64,000 bases of DNA from Natronogracilivirga saccharolytica (GCF_017921895.1 NZ_JAFIDN010000002.1:62001-126000), one strand, 5' to 3'. Counted from the first letter of the stretch, positions 7,483 through 17,082 are shown. The notes: a model not told the origin generated them from the sequence alone. Made by a program: numbers and translations.

Positions 7483-10009
7483 TCAATAATTCCTGCAGTT
7501 CATCTTCATTTTCTACAAGGACTTCCCTTGCTGTGCTTCCCTGGTAAGGTCCGACGATTCCGGCCGTAAAAAGTTGGTCAATAAGCCGGCCGGCCCGGTT
7601 ATAACCCAGTTTGAGCTTGCGCTGCAGCAGTGATACCGAACCTTGCTGATGCAATACCAGCACTTTTGCGGCTTCCTCAAACAGCTCATCCCTTTCCCCC
7701 TTCTCAAGTGAGCCACCCTGGTCATTGGGATCCTCAGTTTCGGGGAGATAATAGGGGCGATCATAACCTGTCTGGTTTCCAATGAATTCATTTATCCGGT
7801 CCACTTCCTCTGTGGAAACGAAAGCATTTTGCAGACGGACCATGCTGACGCCACCGCTGTTGTAGAGCATATCACCTCTTCCAACGAGCTGATCAGCCCC
7901 CATGGTATCAAGAATGGTCCTTGAATCAATTTTGGAGGCCACTCTGTATGCAACTCTTGCAGGGAAGTTCGCCTTGATAGTCCCGGTTATGACATTTACG
8001 GATGGCCGCTGAGTCGCAATGACAAGATGTATTCCAACAGCCCGGGCAAGCTGTGCCAGCCTGGCAATCGGCTCCTCTATCTGCTTGCCTGCAGTCATCA
8101 TCAGATCTGCAAGCTCATCGATTATAACTACAATATAGGGTAAATGCCTGTGCCCGAGCTCATTATCCAGGGATCCCTCCTTGAACTTTTCATTGTAGGA
8201 AGTGATATCCCTGACCGTGGCCATCTTGAGCAGATCATACCGTTCATCCATTTCTTTGCAGACACTGTTAAGCGTTTGCAACACTTCGGCAGTATCCGTT
8301 ATGATAGGTTCTGTCGCATTCGGAAGAGTTGCCAGGAAATGATTCTGAATATTGCGGAAAAGTGACAGCTCGATTTTTTTCGGATCCACCATTACAAATT
8401 TCAGATCATCCGGATGGCATTTGTAAAGAAGACAGGTGATTATCGTATTAATGCCCACTGTTTTTCCTGATCCTGTCGCACCTGCCATCAACAGGTGGGG
8501 CAGCCGCGCCAGATCCACCATAAACACTTCATTTTCGATGGTTCTTCCGAAAGCAACGGGCAACTTCATGGATGTTTCTGCAAATTTCCGGGTATTGATC
8601 AGCGAGCGGATATAAACGGTCTCTTTTTTCCGGTTGGGCACCTCAATTCCTACGGCCGATTTACCAGGGATGGGGGCGATTATGCGCAACCCTTTGGTAG
8701 CCATCGCCATTTTAAGATCATTGGCATAACTTTCTATTTTACTGATTTTCACATCCGGGGCGGGTTGCAGCTCATACAGGGTGACGGTCGGTCCAACGAT
8801 AGCCTCTATAGCTGTGATATCTATTCCGTGCCGGTTAAGTTTATCGAGGATTATCATTTTGTTGCGATTGATCTCCTCATAATCGACCTCGTTGTCCTCT
8901 TCAGGAGCTTTATCCAGCAGGTCAAGAGCAGGAAAACGATATGTAATCTGGGGTTTTTCGAGCTGCTTCTTTCGTTCCTTTTCCAGCTTTCTTTTCCCGG
9001 CCTCTTCTTCCGGAGTCCCCTTGTAAATACGAATGTCAACGTCCTGCTCACCGGCTTCCGCCGTGCCGTCCGCACCTTGATCATCTCCGGGTTCATTTTT
9101 CCCGGAACTTCCTCTTTCGGCGCCGTCGTCACCTCTGTTTTCACGGGACAAAATGGCTCTTGGGGGGCGGGTTTCCCCGGTTTCCTTCTGCTCCTTTAGT
9201 TTCCTCGCCTGCTCTCTTTCACTTGAGGAAGAAACAAGCTCTTCCCATCGTTTTCGCCTGCTGTCCTCATCCTCCTCTGTTCCATTCTTCTGGTTTCTGC
9301 TGCCGTCAGAACCTTTTTCCTGAGCAGAGTCACGGACTTGCTTTACACTGGCCGCATCCCGTTCTTCCGGATCTTCATTAGCAGAAGCACTACTTGAGAA
9401 AATACTTCCGAACCATACTCCGGCCTGTCTGATTCGGTCAAAAGCAGACTGAACATCTTTATTGAACAGCAAAATGAGTGCAATTAAACTCATGCTTCCA
9501 AGAATGATGACGGGTCCGTACTGTCCGGTCAGGCCTCTGAGAAGGTAGGCAATGGCAACTCCCGAAGATCCGGCCCAGTCGGCCGAAACAGCATCAAATT
9601 CATTATGCACCCAACCCATGATTGATGCCGACAGAATCATCACAAAAACAGCATACAACGACTTGAGATGCACTATGGCAAGTGCATTGTGCCTGAAAAT
9701 ATTCCAGCCGTATGACAGCATGATGACAACAAGGATCATGGAAATATATCCAAAAAGGATATGCACAAAGAAGTGTGACATGTACGCACCCAAAGGACCA
9801 AGGCCGTTCTGGATGCGCAATGCCGGGCCCTGCCCTAAATCCATCAGTGTCCGGAAGCTCACACTTTGTATGATGGCGAAATCCTCGCTCCGGTAGGTTA
9901 TGATACTGATCGCAATGGATGCAGCTATGGCAATGATGATGATGCCAAGCATTTCCATTTTCCTTTCATAGCTGATAAGAGGGGTACTATTATTCTTTTT
10001 TTTACTCAT
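7466..10009 (-). CDS. ftsK: DNA translocase FtsK/SpoIIIE
   Basis: An 847-residue protein that pumps chromosome termini through the division septum. The first about 190 residues hold four membrane helices. About 200-350 is a charged low-complexity linker. About 360-740 is the motor, with Walker A GATGSGKT at about residue 510 and Walker B PYIVVIIDELADLMM. The C-terminus is a winged-helix gamma domain (FEEAAKVLVLHQQGSVSLLQRKL, given in part) that would read KOPS-like polar sequences. The gene starts one base before the comB stop region (10009/10010), so it is co-transcribed with gcvT-comB. Length is typical. Confidence 0.96.
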   Translation of the reverse strand: MSKKKNNSTPLISYERKMEMLGIIIIAIAASIAISIITYRSEDFAIIQSVSFRTLMDLGQGPALRIQNGLGPLGAYMSHFFVHILFGYISMILVVIMLSYGWNIFRHNALAIVHLKSLYAVFVMILSASIMGWVHNEFDAVSADWAGSSGVAIAYLLRGLTGQYGPVIILGSMSLIALILLFNKDVQSAFDRIRQAGVWFGSIFSSSASANEDPEERDAASVKQVRDSAQEKGSDGSRNQKNGTEEDEDSRRKRWEELVSSSSEREQARKLKEQKETGETRPPRAILSRENRGDDGAERGSSGKNEPGDDQGADGTAEAGEQDVDIRIYKGTPEEEAGKRKLEKERKKQLEKPQITYRFPALDLLDKAPEEDNEVDYEEINRNKMIILDKLNRHGIDITAIEAIVGPTVTLYELQPAPDVKISKIESYANDLKMAMATKGLRIIAPIPGKSAVGIEVPNRKKETVYIRSLINTRKFAETSMKLPVAFGRTIENEVFMVDLARLPHLLMAGATGSGKTVGINTIITCLLYKCHPDDLKFVMVDPKKIELSLFRNIQNHFLATLPNATEPIITDTAEVLQTLNSVCKEMDERYDLLKMATVRDITSYNEKFKEGSLDNELGHRHLPYIVVIIDELADLMMTAGKQIEEPIARLAQLARAVGIHLVIATQRPSVNVITGTIKANFPARVAYRVASKIDSRTILDTMGADQLVGRGDMLYNSGGVSMVRLQNAFVSTEEVDRINEFIGNQTGYDRPYYLPETEDPNDQGGSLEKGERDELFEEAAKVLVLHQQGSVSLLQRKLKLGYNRAGRLIDQLFTAGIVGPYQGSTAREVLVENEDELQELLNDLDN

Positions 10010-10738
10010 TTAATTCAATCTGATCATTCCCTGATACAATACCGGCACAGAGGAATAAAGGTCAACCTGACTGCAAAAATCAATATCCTTTTCGTAGCCA
10101 ATGGCTTTAAGTCTTTTTGCATGATTGGATGAATCAATCAGCTTTGAAATATTTTCCCCGAATTTCTGATAAAGGGAAAAAGCGACCTTGGTTCCGTCTG
10201 TTGCATCTGCAGGCAGTTTTCCGTCAAACAGCCGGTATGTGAGGGTACCCGCGCACAACATGTCTTCTATTGAAAGACGATTATTCCACCCGGAACATAT
10301 CAGCAGAACATCCCTCGTGTTTTGCTTTTTGAGATAATCAACTACAGCAGTCAGGTTGAGAAAACTTGCGATAAGCACTTCTTTTGCATTGCTGCTTCTT
10401 GTGACAGCCCTTGTACCGTTGGTTGTTTTCAGTATTATGATTTTAGCGTTTACTATATCATATACATATTCGAGCGGCGAGTTGCCCAGCCGGTACCCTT
10501 CAATTTTTTTTCCTCCTTTTTCTCCGCAAAGTAAAATTCGCGATGCATCAAGGCTGCGGGTGTATTTGCCCGCATCATCGTTTTCTGCGACGGGGATTAC
10601 CCCGGCGGCTCCGTTTTCCAGTGCCGCCTGTATGGTTGAACAGGCCCGGAGCACATCAATTACCACAACCGTCTTGTCCCTTACGTCATCTTCGGTAAAA
10701 GCAACCGATGATGAATAAACATCTATGTTATTATTCAT
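10010..10738 (-). CDS. comB: 2-phosphosulfolactate phosphatase family protein (ComB-like)
   Basis: A 242-residue protein with the ComB family pattern: VVVIDVLRACSTIQAALENG near the N-terminus, CGEKGGKKIEGYRLGNSPLE in the middle and KTTNGTRAVTRS followed by LLICSGWNNRLSIEDMLCAG. ComB hydrolyses 2-phosphosulfolactate to sulfolactate in coenzyme M synthesis. The family is also found in bacteria without an evident CoM pathway, and no comA or comC relative is present here, so the true substrate is uncertain. It overlaps gcvT by 4 bp (ATGA at 10735-10738) and abuts ftsK. Confidence 0.88.
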   Translation of the reverse strand: MNNNIDVYSSSVAFTEDDVRDKTVVVIDVLRACSTIQAALENGAAGVIPVAENDDAGKYTRSLDASRILLCGEKGGKKIEGYRLGNSPLEYVYDIVNAKIIILKTTNGTRAVTRSSNAKEVLIASFLNLTAVVDYLKKQNTRDVLLICSGWNNRLSIEDMLCAGTLTYRLFDGKLPADATDGTKVAFSLYQKFGENISKLIDSSNHAKRLKAIGYEKDIDFCSQVDLYSSVPVLYQGMIRLN

Positions 10739-11838
10739 TTGCTGTTACTGTAGAATGGTGGTTTAACCGTCTCGCATGGACAGTGCCGGTTTCTGATGGT
10801 TATTCCAATTTCGTGACCGGGTCCTGCATAAGAAGCGGGCACATATCCCATTGCGATACCTTTATCCAGCATGACGGACAATCCTCCGCTGGTTACTTCT
10901 CCAATTTCATTGTCATTCTCGTCAATAATCGGAGATCCGATTCTTGGTATTCTTTTGGGCTCCTTCATCACCATGCCGTAAAGCTTCCTGCTGACCCCTT
11001 CTTGTTTTTGCTTCAGAAGAGCTTCTTTGCCCACAAAATCACCTTTATCCCATTTGACTAGCCAACCAAGCCGAGCCTCGAGAGGTGTGGTGTCTTGCGT
11101 CAGGTCATTTCCATACAAGGGCAGTCCGGCTTCCATGCGCAGGGTGTCACGCGCACCGAGTCCGCATGGAACCAGTCCGAGAGCATCACCGGCAACCATA
11201 ATGTTCTGCCATAAATCACAGGCATTCACATGCCGGATGTTGAAATACAGTTCGAAGCCTTTTTCTCCGGTATAGCCGGTTGCTGATACCAGGATATTCT
11301 CATAGTCGGAAATCTGCATTGACCGGAATTCGAACTGCGGTATGGTATCCGGCCTGTCCGTGGTAAGTGATTTCAGGACTTTTGCTGATTCAGGTCCCTG
11401 GACCGCAATCAGCCCTATCTCATCTGAGATATTGCTAACCTCCGCCCTTCCGGCATTTACTTCGAGTATCCAGTTAAAATCTTTTTCAATATTGCTGCCG
11501 TTGATGACCATCATGTATTCCACATCCGACAGGCAATACACCAGCAGATCATCCACGATTCCGCCATGCTCCCAGCACATGACCGAATACTGCGCCTTGC
11601 CGGGTTTCAGCTTTGAGGCATCATTTACAGTCAGATCCTGAACCACTTCCAGCGCTCTCTCTCCGCGAACCAGAATCTCTCCCATGTGTGATACATCAAA
11701 CATACCGGCCTTTTTTCTGACCGCGATGTGCTCTTCTTTAATACTCTTGTACTGCACCGGCATTTCAAAACCGTAAAAATCCACCAGACGGGCATTAAAA
11801 GACCGATGCACTTCAAACAAGGGTGTTCTCTTAAGCAT
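10735..11838 (-). CDS. gcvT: Aminomethyltransferase (glycine cleavage T protein)
   Basis: About 367 residues starting [11 protein letters not shown]. This start was preferred over an upstream in-frame one at 11871 because GcvT proteins normally begin a few residues before RTPL. Signatures include [27 protein letters not shown], the folate region [13 protein letters not shown], and [19 protein letters not shown]. GcvT transfers the methylene of aminomethyl-lipoyl H protein to tetrahydrofolate. The gcvH and gcvP partners are not in the window. It is the first gene of gcvT-comB-ftsK and lies back-to-back with mrp across a 190-bp AT-rich gap. Confidence 0.95.
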   Translation of the reverse strand: MLKRTPLFEVHRSFNARLVDFYGFEMPVQYKSIKEEHIAVRKKAGMFDVSHMGEILVRGERALEVVQDLTVNDASKLKPGKAQYSVMCWEHGGIVDDLLVYCLSDVEYMMVINGSNIEKDFNWILEVNAGRAEVSNISDEIGLIAVQGPESAKVLKSLTTDRPDTIPQFEFRSMQISDYENILVSATGYTGEKGFELYFNIRHVNACDLWQNIMVAGDALGLVPCGLGARDTLRMEAGLPLYGNDLTQDTTPLEARLGWLVKWDKGDFVGKEALLKQKQEGVSRKLYGMVMKEPKRIPRIGSPIIDENDNEIGEVTSGGLSVMLDKGIAMGYVPASYAGPGHEIGITIRNRHCPCETVKPPFYSNSK

Positions 11839-11955
11839 AATTGTTTTTTTAGGTTCCCAGTCAAGATACAAATATCGTAATCCATTTGGGGGGATTGAAA
11901 TATTTAAGCTAACTGATTTTCAGTTTCTGTTGGAATATTTTTTATTTCTTTTATG

Positions 11956-11984
11956 TTGCAAGCATAAGAAATCAGATATATTTA
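11956..11984 (+). promoter_or_regulatory. Candidate Bacteroidota-type promoter of mrp
   Basis: TTG (11956-11958), an 18-bp spacer and TATATTTA (11977-11984) fit the Bacteroidota pattern (TTTG or TTG, about 19-21 bp, TAnnTTTG), 44 bp upstream of the mrp ATG. Similar elements precede rpmB, metH, fabI and the tRNA in this window. Confidence 0.45.
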
Positions 11985-12027
11985 TTAGCTCTGAGTTTTT
12001 TTACGTTTAACCAAATGCTGATCTGTT

Positions 12028-13125
12028 ATGGCTATTACACATGAAGATGTTCTGGATGCGCTCCGGAATGTCATTGACCCGGACCTTGGAAAGGACCTGG
12101 TCTCTCTTAATATGATTGAAGACATTAAAATTGACGGGAAGAATGTATCCTTTACGGTTAATCTTACTACTCCTGCCTGCCCGATGAAGGCGGAAATTGA
12201 ACGTGCGTGCATCAATGCCGTAAAACATCTGGTCGATGAAGAAGCTGTTGTCACTCCCAACATGAGTTCAAAGGTTACAAAAAGCAGGGCGGAAGGACAA
12301 GGCGATCAGAATCTGCTCAAGGACGTCAAGAATGTGATAGCCGTTGCATCAGGAAAGGGCGGCGTTGGCAAGTCGACCGTATCGGTTAACCTGGCCGTCG
12401 CACTGGCTCAAACCGGCGCCAAAGTCGGCCTCGTGGATACTGATATTTACGGCCCGAGTATCCCTACGATGTTTGATATACACGAACGGCCCAATATCAA
12501 CACGCAACGCAAACTGGTGCCTCTGGAAAAATACGGCGTCAAGCTTCTGTCGATGGGATTTCTTGTGAAGCAGGATGAGGCTGTTGTCTGGCGCGGCCCG
12601 ATGGTTTCCAGCGCTGTGAAACAGTTTCTCAGTGAAACAGACTGGGGAGAACTGGATTACCTCATCCTTGACCTGCCTCCCGGCACAGGTGACATTCAGC
12701 TCACTATTGTTCAGTCTGTTCCGCTTACCGCCGCAGTCATTGTTTCCACCCCGCAGACCGTAGCACTTGATGATGCCAGAAAGGGTGTCGCCATGTTCGG
12801 CAAGGTCAACGTGCCGGTTCTTGGGATCATTGAAAACATGGCATATTTCACTCCTCCGGATCTTCCGGACAAGAAGTATCATATATTCGGAAAGGACGGG
12901 GCCAAGAACCTGGCTGAAAAGATGGGTGTTCCTTTTCTCGGAGAGGTGCCTATTGAACAACAGCTCCGTGAAGGCGGAGACTCCGGCAAGCCGATCGTTG
13001 TGGAGGATTCAACCGCTCTTTCATCTAAGGCATTTACAGAACTCTCACAGAGAGTTGCACAACAGGTTGCCATTCGTAATGCTACCGCCGAGCCAACGGA
13101 AAAAGTGGAGATACAGTACCGCTGA
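12028..13125 (+). CDS. mrp: Mrp/NBP35-family Fe-S cluster carrier ATPase
   Basis: A 365-residue protein with two parts. An N-terminal MIP18/DUF59 domain (about 1-85: VLDALRNVIDPDLGKDLVSL, LTTPACPMKAEIE) is followed by a ParA-like P-loop ATPase (about 105-340) with the deviant Walker A SGKGGVGKSTVSVNLA and downstream DTDIYGPSIPTM and LDLPPGTGD. ApbC/Mrp proteins bind and transfer [4Fe-4S] clusters in the cytoplasm. The usual CxxC cluster site near residue 280 of NBP35 relatives is not seen; the matching region reads ENMAYFTPPDLPDKKYHIFG, so cluster binding may rely on other residues. The gene stands alone and faces the rplS operon. Confidence 0.93.
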   Translation: MAITHEDVLDALRNVIDPDLGKDLVSLNMIEDIKIDGKNVSFTVNLTTPACPMKAEIERACINAVKHLVDEEAVVTPNMSSKVTKSRAEGQGDQNLLKDVKNVIAVASGKGGVGKSTVSVNLAVALAQTGAKVGLVDTDIYGPSIPTMFDIHERPNINTQRKLVPLEKYGVKLLSMGFLVKQDEAVVWRGPMVSSAVKQFLSETDWGELDYLILDLPPGTGDIQLTIVQSVPLTAAVIVSTPQTVALDDARKGVAMFGKVNVPVLGIIENMAYFTPPDLPDKKYHIFGKDGAKNLAEKMGVPFLGEVPIEQQLREGGDSGKPIVVEDSTALSSKAFTELSQRVAQQVAIRNATAEPTEKVEIQYR

Positions 13126-13162
13126 CAAACAACATTATAATCGATCTGAACTATCAGAGTAA

Positions 13163-13200
13163 CGGGTGCTGGTCAATGAAAGGTCCGGCACCCGTTTTTT
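13163..13200 (+). terminator. Rho-independent terminator after mrp
   Basis: CGGGTGC (13163-13169) pairs with GCACCCG (13188-13194), extended inward by a T-G and two G-C pairs, with a loop of about 12 nt and a TTTTTT run at 13195-13200. It sits 38 bp past the mrp stop, between convergent mrp and rplS. On the other strand the T-run is weak. Confidence 0.8.
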
Positions 13201-13209
13201 AGCTGCAAT

Positions 13210-13548
13210 CTATTTTTCACGAAGCCTTGCCGCACGGCCACGCAGGGACCGCAGATAGAAAAGTTTGGCTCTGCGCACTTTTCCTCTTTTCTTCACTTCA
13301 ATCTTGGCTATGGCCGGTGAATTCATCGGGAAAATCCTCTCAACTCCAACGTTGCTGGAAATTTTCCTGACGATAAATGTTTTGTTGGCACCGCTGCCTC
13401 TTTTGCCGATTACGACGCCCTGGTACTGCTGAATTCGTTCTTTTTCGCCTTCTCTTACCCTGTAATGAACGTTTACAGTATCTCCTGCATCGAACTCCGG
13501 GTGATCATCACGGATCTGTGTCTGTTCAATAAGACTGAGCTTTTCCAT
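13210..13548 (-). CDS. rplS: 50S ribosomal protein L19
   Basis: A 112-residue protein with the L19 pattern: [55 protein letters not shown] (given in parts), and a basic end [24 protein letters not shown]19 sits at the 30S-50S interface. It is the last gene of ffh-rpsP-rimM-trmD-rplS, 15 bp after trmD, the usual bacterial order. Confidence 0.97.
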   Translation of the reverse strand: MEKLSLIEQTQIRDDHPEFDAGDTVNVHYRVREGEKERIQQYQGVVIGKRGSGANKTFIVRKISSNVGVERIFPMNSPAIAKIEVKKRGKVRRAKLFYLRSLRGRAARLREK

Positions 13549-13563
13549 TGTTTTGCCTATTGA

Positions 13564-14256
13564 TTAGGATTTGTTGATAAATTTGTTGTACAAGTCCGGC
13601 CGGACTTTTTTGCTTAATTCTATAGCTTTCTGTTCCCGCCATTTTCTTATTTCGTTATGATTTCCGGAAGTCAGAACTTCCGGAATCGTATTGCCACGAA
13701 AGTTGGCCGGACGCGTATAAACCGGTGGTGACAGTAATCCATCCTGAAAAGAATCATCCAATGCACTTTCTGCATCGCCGAGAACACCGGGCAAGAGCCG
13801 GACTATACCGTCAACCAGGACCATCGCCGGCAATTCACCGCCAGACAATACATAATCGCCAATGCTGACTTCAAGAGTGACAAGTTCATCGCGAACTCTT
13901 TGATCAACCCCCTTATAGTGTCCGCAAAGGAGAATGATATTGTTTAAAAGAGTGAGTTCATTAACTTTTTGCTGTTCAATCACGGGAGCATCCGGTGTCG
14001 GAAAAATAACTTCATCGTATGCCCTTTGCTTCTGCAGTGACTGAATGCAGTCAAAAATCGGCTGGGGTGTCATTACCAGACCTGCTCCGCCGCCGTACGG
14101 ATAGTCATCAACCTTACCGTGTTTGTCCGTTGTGTACGATCTCAGATCATGGATGACGACTTCAACATGTCCGGCTTTGCGGGCCCGGCCGACAATGCTG
14201 TAGTCCAGCGGACCAGACAACAGCTCCGGAACAGCAGAAATGATATCAATTCTCAT
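13564..14256 (-). CDS. trmD: tRNA (guanine-N1)-methyltransferase TrmD
   Basis: A 230-residue SPOUT-fold enzyme that makes m1G37 in tRNAs reading Pro, Leu and Arg codons. Recognisable motifs are HDLRSYTTDKHGKVDDYPYG and GGGAGLVMTPQPIF, the knot region LLCGHYKGVDQRVRDELV, SIGDYVLSGGELPAMVLVD, and ALDDSFQDGLLSPPVYTRP. It lies 3 bp after rimM and 15 bp before rplS. The order and length are standard. Confidence 0.97.
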   Translation of the reverse strand: MRIDIISAVPELLSGPLDYSIVGRARKAGHVEVVIHDLRSYTTDKHGKVDDYPYGGGAGLVMTPQPIFDCIQSLQKQRAYDEVIFPTPDAPVIEQQKVNELTLLNNIILLCGHYKGVDQRVRDELVTLEVSIGDYVLSGGELPAMVLVDGIVRLLPGVLGDAESALDDSFQDGLLSPPVYTRPANFRGNTIPEVLTSGNHNEIRKWREQKAIELSKKVRPDLYNKFINKS

Positions 14257-14259
14257 TTT

Positions 14260-14787
14260 TTAAGCCAGTGATTCAAGATCCAGGGTATTTTTGGTCATGA
14301 CTTGTTCCTCTGTGTGATCGCAATCCGTGACATACTGATCAACCCAGGGTATCAGGACTTGTTTTTCCCCGGCCTGAATAACAAGAATGTCATAGGCGGG
14401 TGTTTCCAGTATATCGGAAACTACGCCAATGTGACTTCCGTCGCTGCGCAGGACATTATAACCGGCAACTGATGACTCTTCGTCTTCAATTGCAGACACG
14501 GGCTGGTCCGTCATCAGCGTAAGATCCCGGAGTGATTCGGCTTCCGTTCGCGAGCTAATTCCTTCCAGTATAACAAAGAACAAGTTCCGGCTCCTGGATT
14601 TGTGCTCCCTTACATCCGAAAGTCTGTAAGGTACCCACTGCTTGTCAGGATACCGGATATATACCAGTTCCGGCAACTCATTTACTGAGGCCGGATTAAA
14701 AACTTCAATCAATAAACCACCTCTGGTGCCCTGGGCTTTCACCACTTTTCCCAATTCACTAAGACCCGGAGGTGTTTTTTTAATCAT
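14260..14787 (-). CDS. rimM: 16S rRNA processing protein RimM
   Basis: A 175-residue protein with an N-terminal RimM barrel (LGKVVKAQGTRGGLLIEVFN, FVILEGISSRTEAESLRDL) and a C-terminal PRC-type barrel (VAGYNVLRSDGSHIGVVSDI, VLIPWVDQYVTDCD). RimM assists 30S head maturation and binds S19. It lies between rpsP and trmD in the standard operon order. Similarity is typical for this fast-evolving family. Confidence 0.93.
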   Translation of the reverse strand: MIKKTPPGLSELGKVVKAQGTRGGLLIEVFNPASVNELPELVYIRYPDKQWVPYRLSDVREHKSRSRNLFFVILEGISSRTEAESLRDLTLMTDQPVSAIEDEESSVAGYNVLRSDGSHIGVVSDILETPAYDILVIQAGEKQVLIPWVDQYVTDCDHTEEQVMTKNTLDLESLA

Positions 14788-14826
14788 GTCAGGAGCTGGC
14801 CCTGAGACTGACCGTTACTGCCCAGC

Positions 14827-15702
14827 CTACTTTTCTTCTTTATCTGAAGAGCTTTCCGCTGCAGAGTCATCCTTGTCCTTGGGCTCTTCTTCAGCCTTTT
14901 TTTCTGAGTCTGCCTTCTTCTCTTCATTGCCGGAAGCATCCTTTTCTGCTTTTTTCTCAGCCTCTTTCGGCTTTTCTTCCTTCTTAGCTTCCGCTTCAGC
15001 TTCCTTGCTGTCAGCTTTCTCTTCCTTTGCTTCTTCAGCTTTGCCGACATCAGCTTCTTTCTTCTCAGCAGGAGCTTCTGCTTTTTTCTCGGCTTTTTCC
15101 TTCTTTTCTTCCTTCTTTTCTTCCGCTTCAGCTTCCTTGCTGTCAGCTTGCTCTTCCTTTACTTCTTCGGCTTTACCGGCATCAGCTTCTTCTTTCTTTT
15201 CTGCAGCAACTTCTTCACCCTTCTCTGCGGCAGCCTCTTCTGCTTTTTTGGCTTCGGCAGCGGCTTTAGCTTTTTCAGCCTCTTCCTTAGCCCTTGCTTC
15301 CTGTTCTTTTTTGAACTTCTCTTCTTCCGCTTTCAGCTGCTGCTTCATACGCTCAGCCTTGGTGACTGCTTTCTTTTCACCTTTCTGGCGTTCTTCTTTC
15401 CACTGAGAGATAGTCTGTTCGATTTCATCTTCAGACTTTCCCCATCTTTCCAGATGAAGACGATAGAAGATACCTTCCTTTTTGAGGATGGACCGAACGG
15501 TATCTGTGGGCTGCGCACCGTTTTTGAGCCAGTATATGACTCTGTCGGTTTCAAGTTTTTTCAGTGACGGTTCCTGAGTCGGGTTAAATCTTCCCAGGTC
15601 CTCAATTATCCTTCCGTCGCGCTTGGTTCTCATGTCAGCTGCGACGATATGATAATAAGGCAACCGTTTTCTGCCGTGTCGTTGTAATCTTAGTCTAACC
15701 AA
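14827..15702 (-). CDS. rpsP: 30S ribosomal protein S16 with a very long charged C-terminal extension
   Basis: Residues 1-85 are ordinary S16 (MVRLRLQRHGRKRLPYYHIV, DMRTKRDGRIIEDLGRFNP, RVIYWLKNGAQPTDTVRSIL). After that comes a tail of about 200 residues made almost wholly of Lys, Glu and Ala. It contains a tandem duplication of about 32 residues (blocks with GKAEEVKEEQADSKEAEAE and GKAEEAKEEKADSKEAEAE) and should form long charged helices. Bacteroidota-like S16 proteins often carry a short extension, but the E. coli protein is only 82 residues and 291 is exceptional. The gene sits between ffh and rimM. The tail's function is unknown. Confidence 0.95.
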   Translation of the reverse strand: MVRLRLQRHGRKRLPYYHIVAADMRTKRDGRIIEDLGRFNPTQEPSLKKLETDRVIYWLKNGAQPTDTVRSILKKEGIFYRLHLERWGKSEDEIEQTISQWKEERQKGEKKAVTKAERMKQQLKAEEEKFKKEQEARAKEEAEKAKAAAEAKKAEEAAAEKGEEVAAEKKEEADAGKAEEVKEEQADSKEAEAEEKKEEKKEKAEKKAEAPAEKKEADVGKAEEAKEEKADSKEAEAEAKKEEKPKEAEKKAEKDASGNEEKKADSEKKAEEEPKDKDDSAAESSSDKEEK

Positions 15703-15735
15703 TGTTTTAGCTCCTAAGCAGGTTTGTCTTTATTG

Positions 15736-17082
15736 CTAATGAAATTTTCGTTTTCCGGTTAAATTCTTCAATCCCTCCATGGCGCGGCCGGCTTTGTTCA
15801 TCTTGGTCATGGTCTTCATCATTTTCTTCATCTGACCGAACTGCTTCAGAAGATCATTGACCTCCCGAACAGTGGTACCCGAGCCTTGTGCAATTCTTTT
15901 TCTGCGACTGCCTTTGATGATCTGGGGATTTCGTCTTTCTTCTATCGTCATTGAATTGATGATGGCCTCAACGGGTTTCATGGTATCATCATCAATTTCT
16001 GCGTCTCCCAGCTGCTTGCTCATGCCGGGGATCATTCCAACAAGATCCTTCATGGATCCCATTTTTTTTATCTGCTGCAACTGACCATAAAAATCTTCGA
16101 GGTTAAAGCTGTTGCTGGCCAGTTTGGACTGCAGTTTCCGCGCCTGAACTTCATCGTACTGTTCCTGCGCTTTTTCCACAAGTGTCACAACGTCTCCCAT
16201 ACCGAGAATACGCTGTGCCATCCTGTCAGGATAAAACGGTGAAATCGTATCCATCTTTTCACCGGTGCTGACAAACTTGATGGGCTTGTCAACTACGTTA
16301 CGAATGGATATTGCTGCGCCACCCCTGGTGTCTCCATCCAGCTTGGTCAGCACAACACCATCAAAATCAATCTGCTTGTTGAACTGCCTGGCAGTATTTA
16401 CAGCATCCTGTCCGGTCATGGCGTCTACCACAAAAAGAACCTCTGTGGCATTGACAGTTTGTCTGATGCGCGACACCTCATCCATCATGTGCTCATCAAC
16501 GTGCATTCTGCCGGCAGTATCAATGATCAGTACGTCACGGGCAGCTTTTTTTGCTTCCGATACTGCTTCTTTGGCAACGCGAAGGGCATCTTTTTCAGCA
16601 ATGGAATGCACCGGCACATCGATATCGGATGCAAGGGTCCGCAGCTGATCAACGGCGGCCGGCCTGTAAACATCTGCTGCGGCAAGCATTGGGTTCTTGC
16701 CCTGGTCTTTCAGCCATTTAGCCAGTTTGGCCGAAAAAGTTGTTTTACCCGAACCCTGAAGGCCGGCTATCAAAATTACGGTTGGCGGTACCTGGCTGAA
16801 TGTAATCTCTTCCTGCTCCTGACCAAGAGCGCTGACCAGCTCGTCATACACAATTTTCGTAAATTGCTGCCCCGGCGTTACACTTGCCAGCCCCCCCTGT
16901 CCCAGAGCTTTTTCTTTTACCGCCGATGTCAAAGAACGGGCCACCTCATAGTTGACATCCGCATCCAGAAGCGCACGGCGTATCTCCCTTACCGTCTCAG
17001 CGACATTGATATCGCTCAGACGCGCTTGTCCTGAAACCGACTTGAACGCGGATTCTAATTTGGTTGACAGATCTTCAAACAT
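15736..17082 (-). CDS. ffh: Signal recognition particle protein Ffh
   Basis: A 448-residue SRP54 GTPase. The N-domain is at about 1-90. The G-domain has GLQGSGKTTFSAKLA at about 107-121, DTAGRMHVDE and TKLDGDTRGGAAI. The methionine-rich M-domain occupies about 300-448 (YGQLQQIKKMGSMKDLVGMI, KGSRRKRIAQGSGTTVREV), which binds 4.5S RNA and signal peptides. It begins the leftward ffh-rpsP-rimM-trmD-rplS group, 33 bp before rpsP. Its receptor ftsY is at 56485-57456. The SRP RNA gene is not found here. Confidence 0.97.
   Translation of the reverse strand: MFEDLSTKLESAFKSVSGQARLSDINVAETVREIRRALLDADVNYEVARSLTSAVKEKALGQGGLASVTPGQQFTKIVYDELVSALGQEQEEITFSQVPPTVILIAGLQGSGKTTFSAKLAKWLKDQGKNPMLAAADVYRPAAVDQLRTLASDIDVPVHSIAEKDALRVAKEAVSEAKKAARDVLIIDTAGRMHVDEHMMDEVSRIRQTVNATEVLFVVDAMTGQDAVNTARQFNKQIDFDGVVLTKLDGDTRGGAAISIRNVVDKPIKFVSTGEKMDTISPFYPDRMAQRILGMGDVVTLVEKAQEQYDEVQARKLQSKLASNSFNLEDFYGQLQQIKKMGSMKDLVGMIPGMSKQLGDAEIDDDTMKPVEAIINSMTIEERRNPQIIKGSRRKRIAQGSGTTVREVNDLLKQFGQMKKMMKTMTKMNKAGRAMEGLKNLTGKRKFH

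Noticed and set aside
12349-12960. A 203-codon frame opposite mrp
   Set aside because: Antisense to the conserved Mrp ATPase; no start signal and no family.
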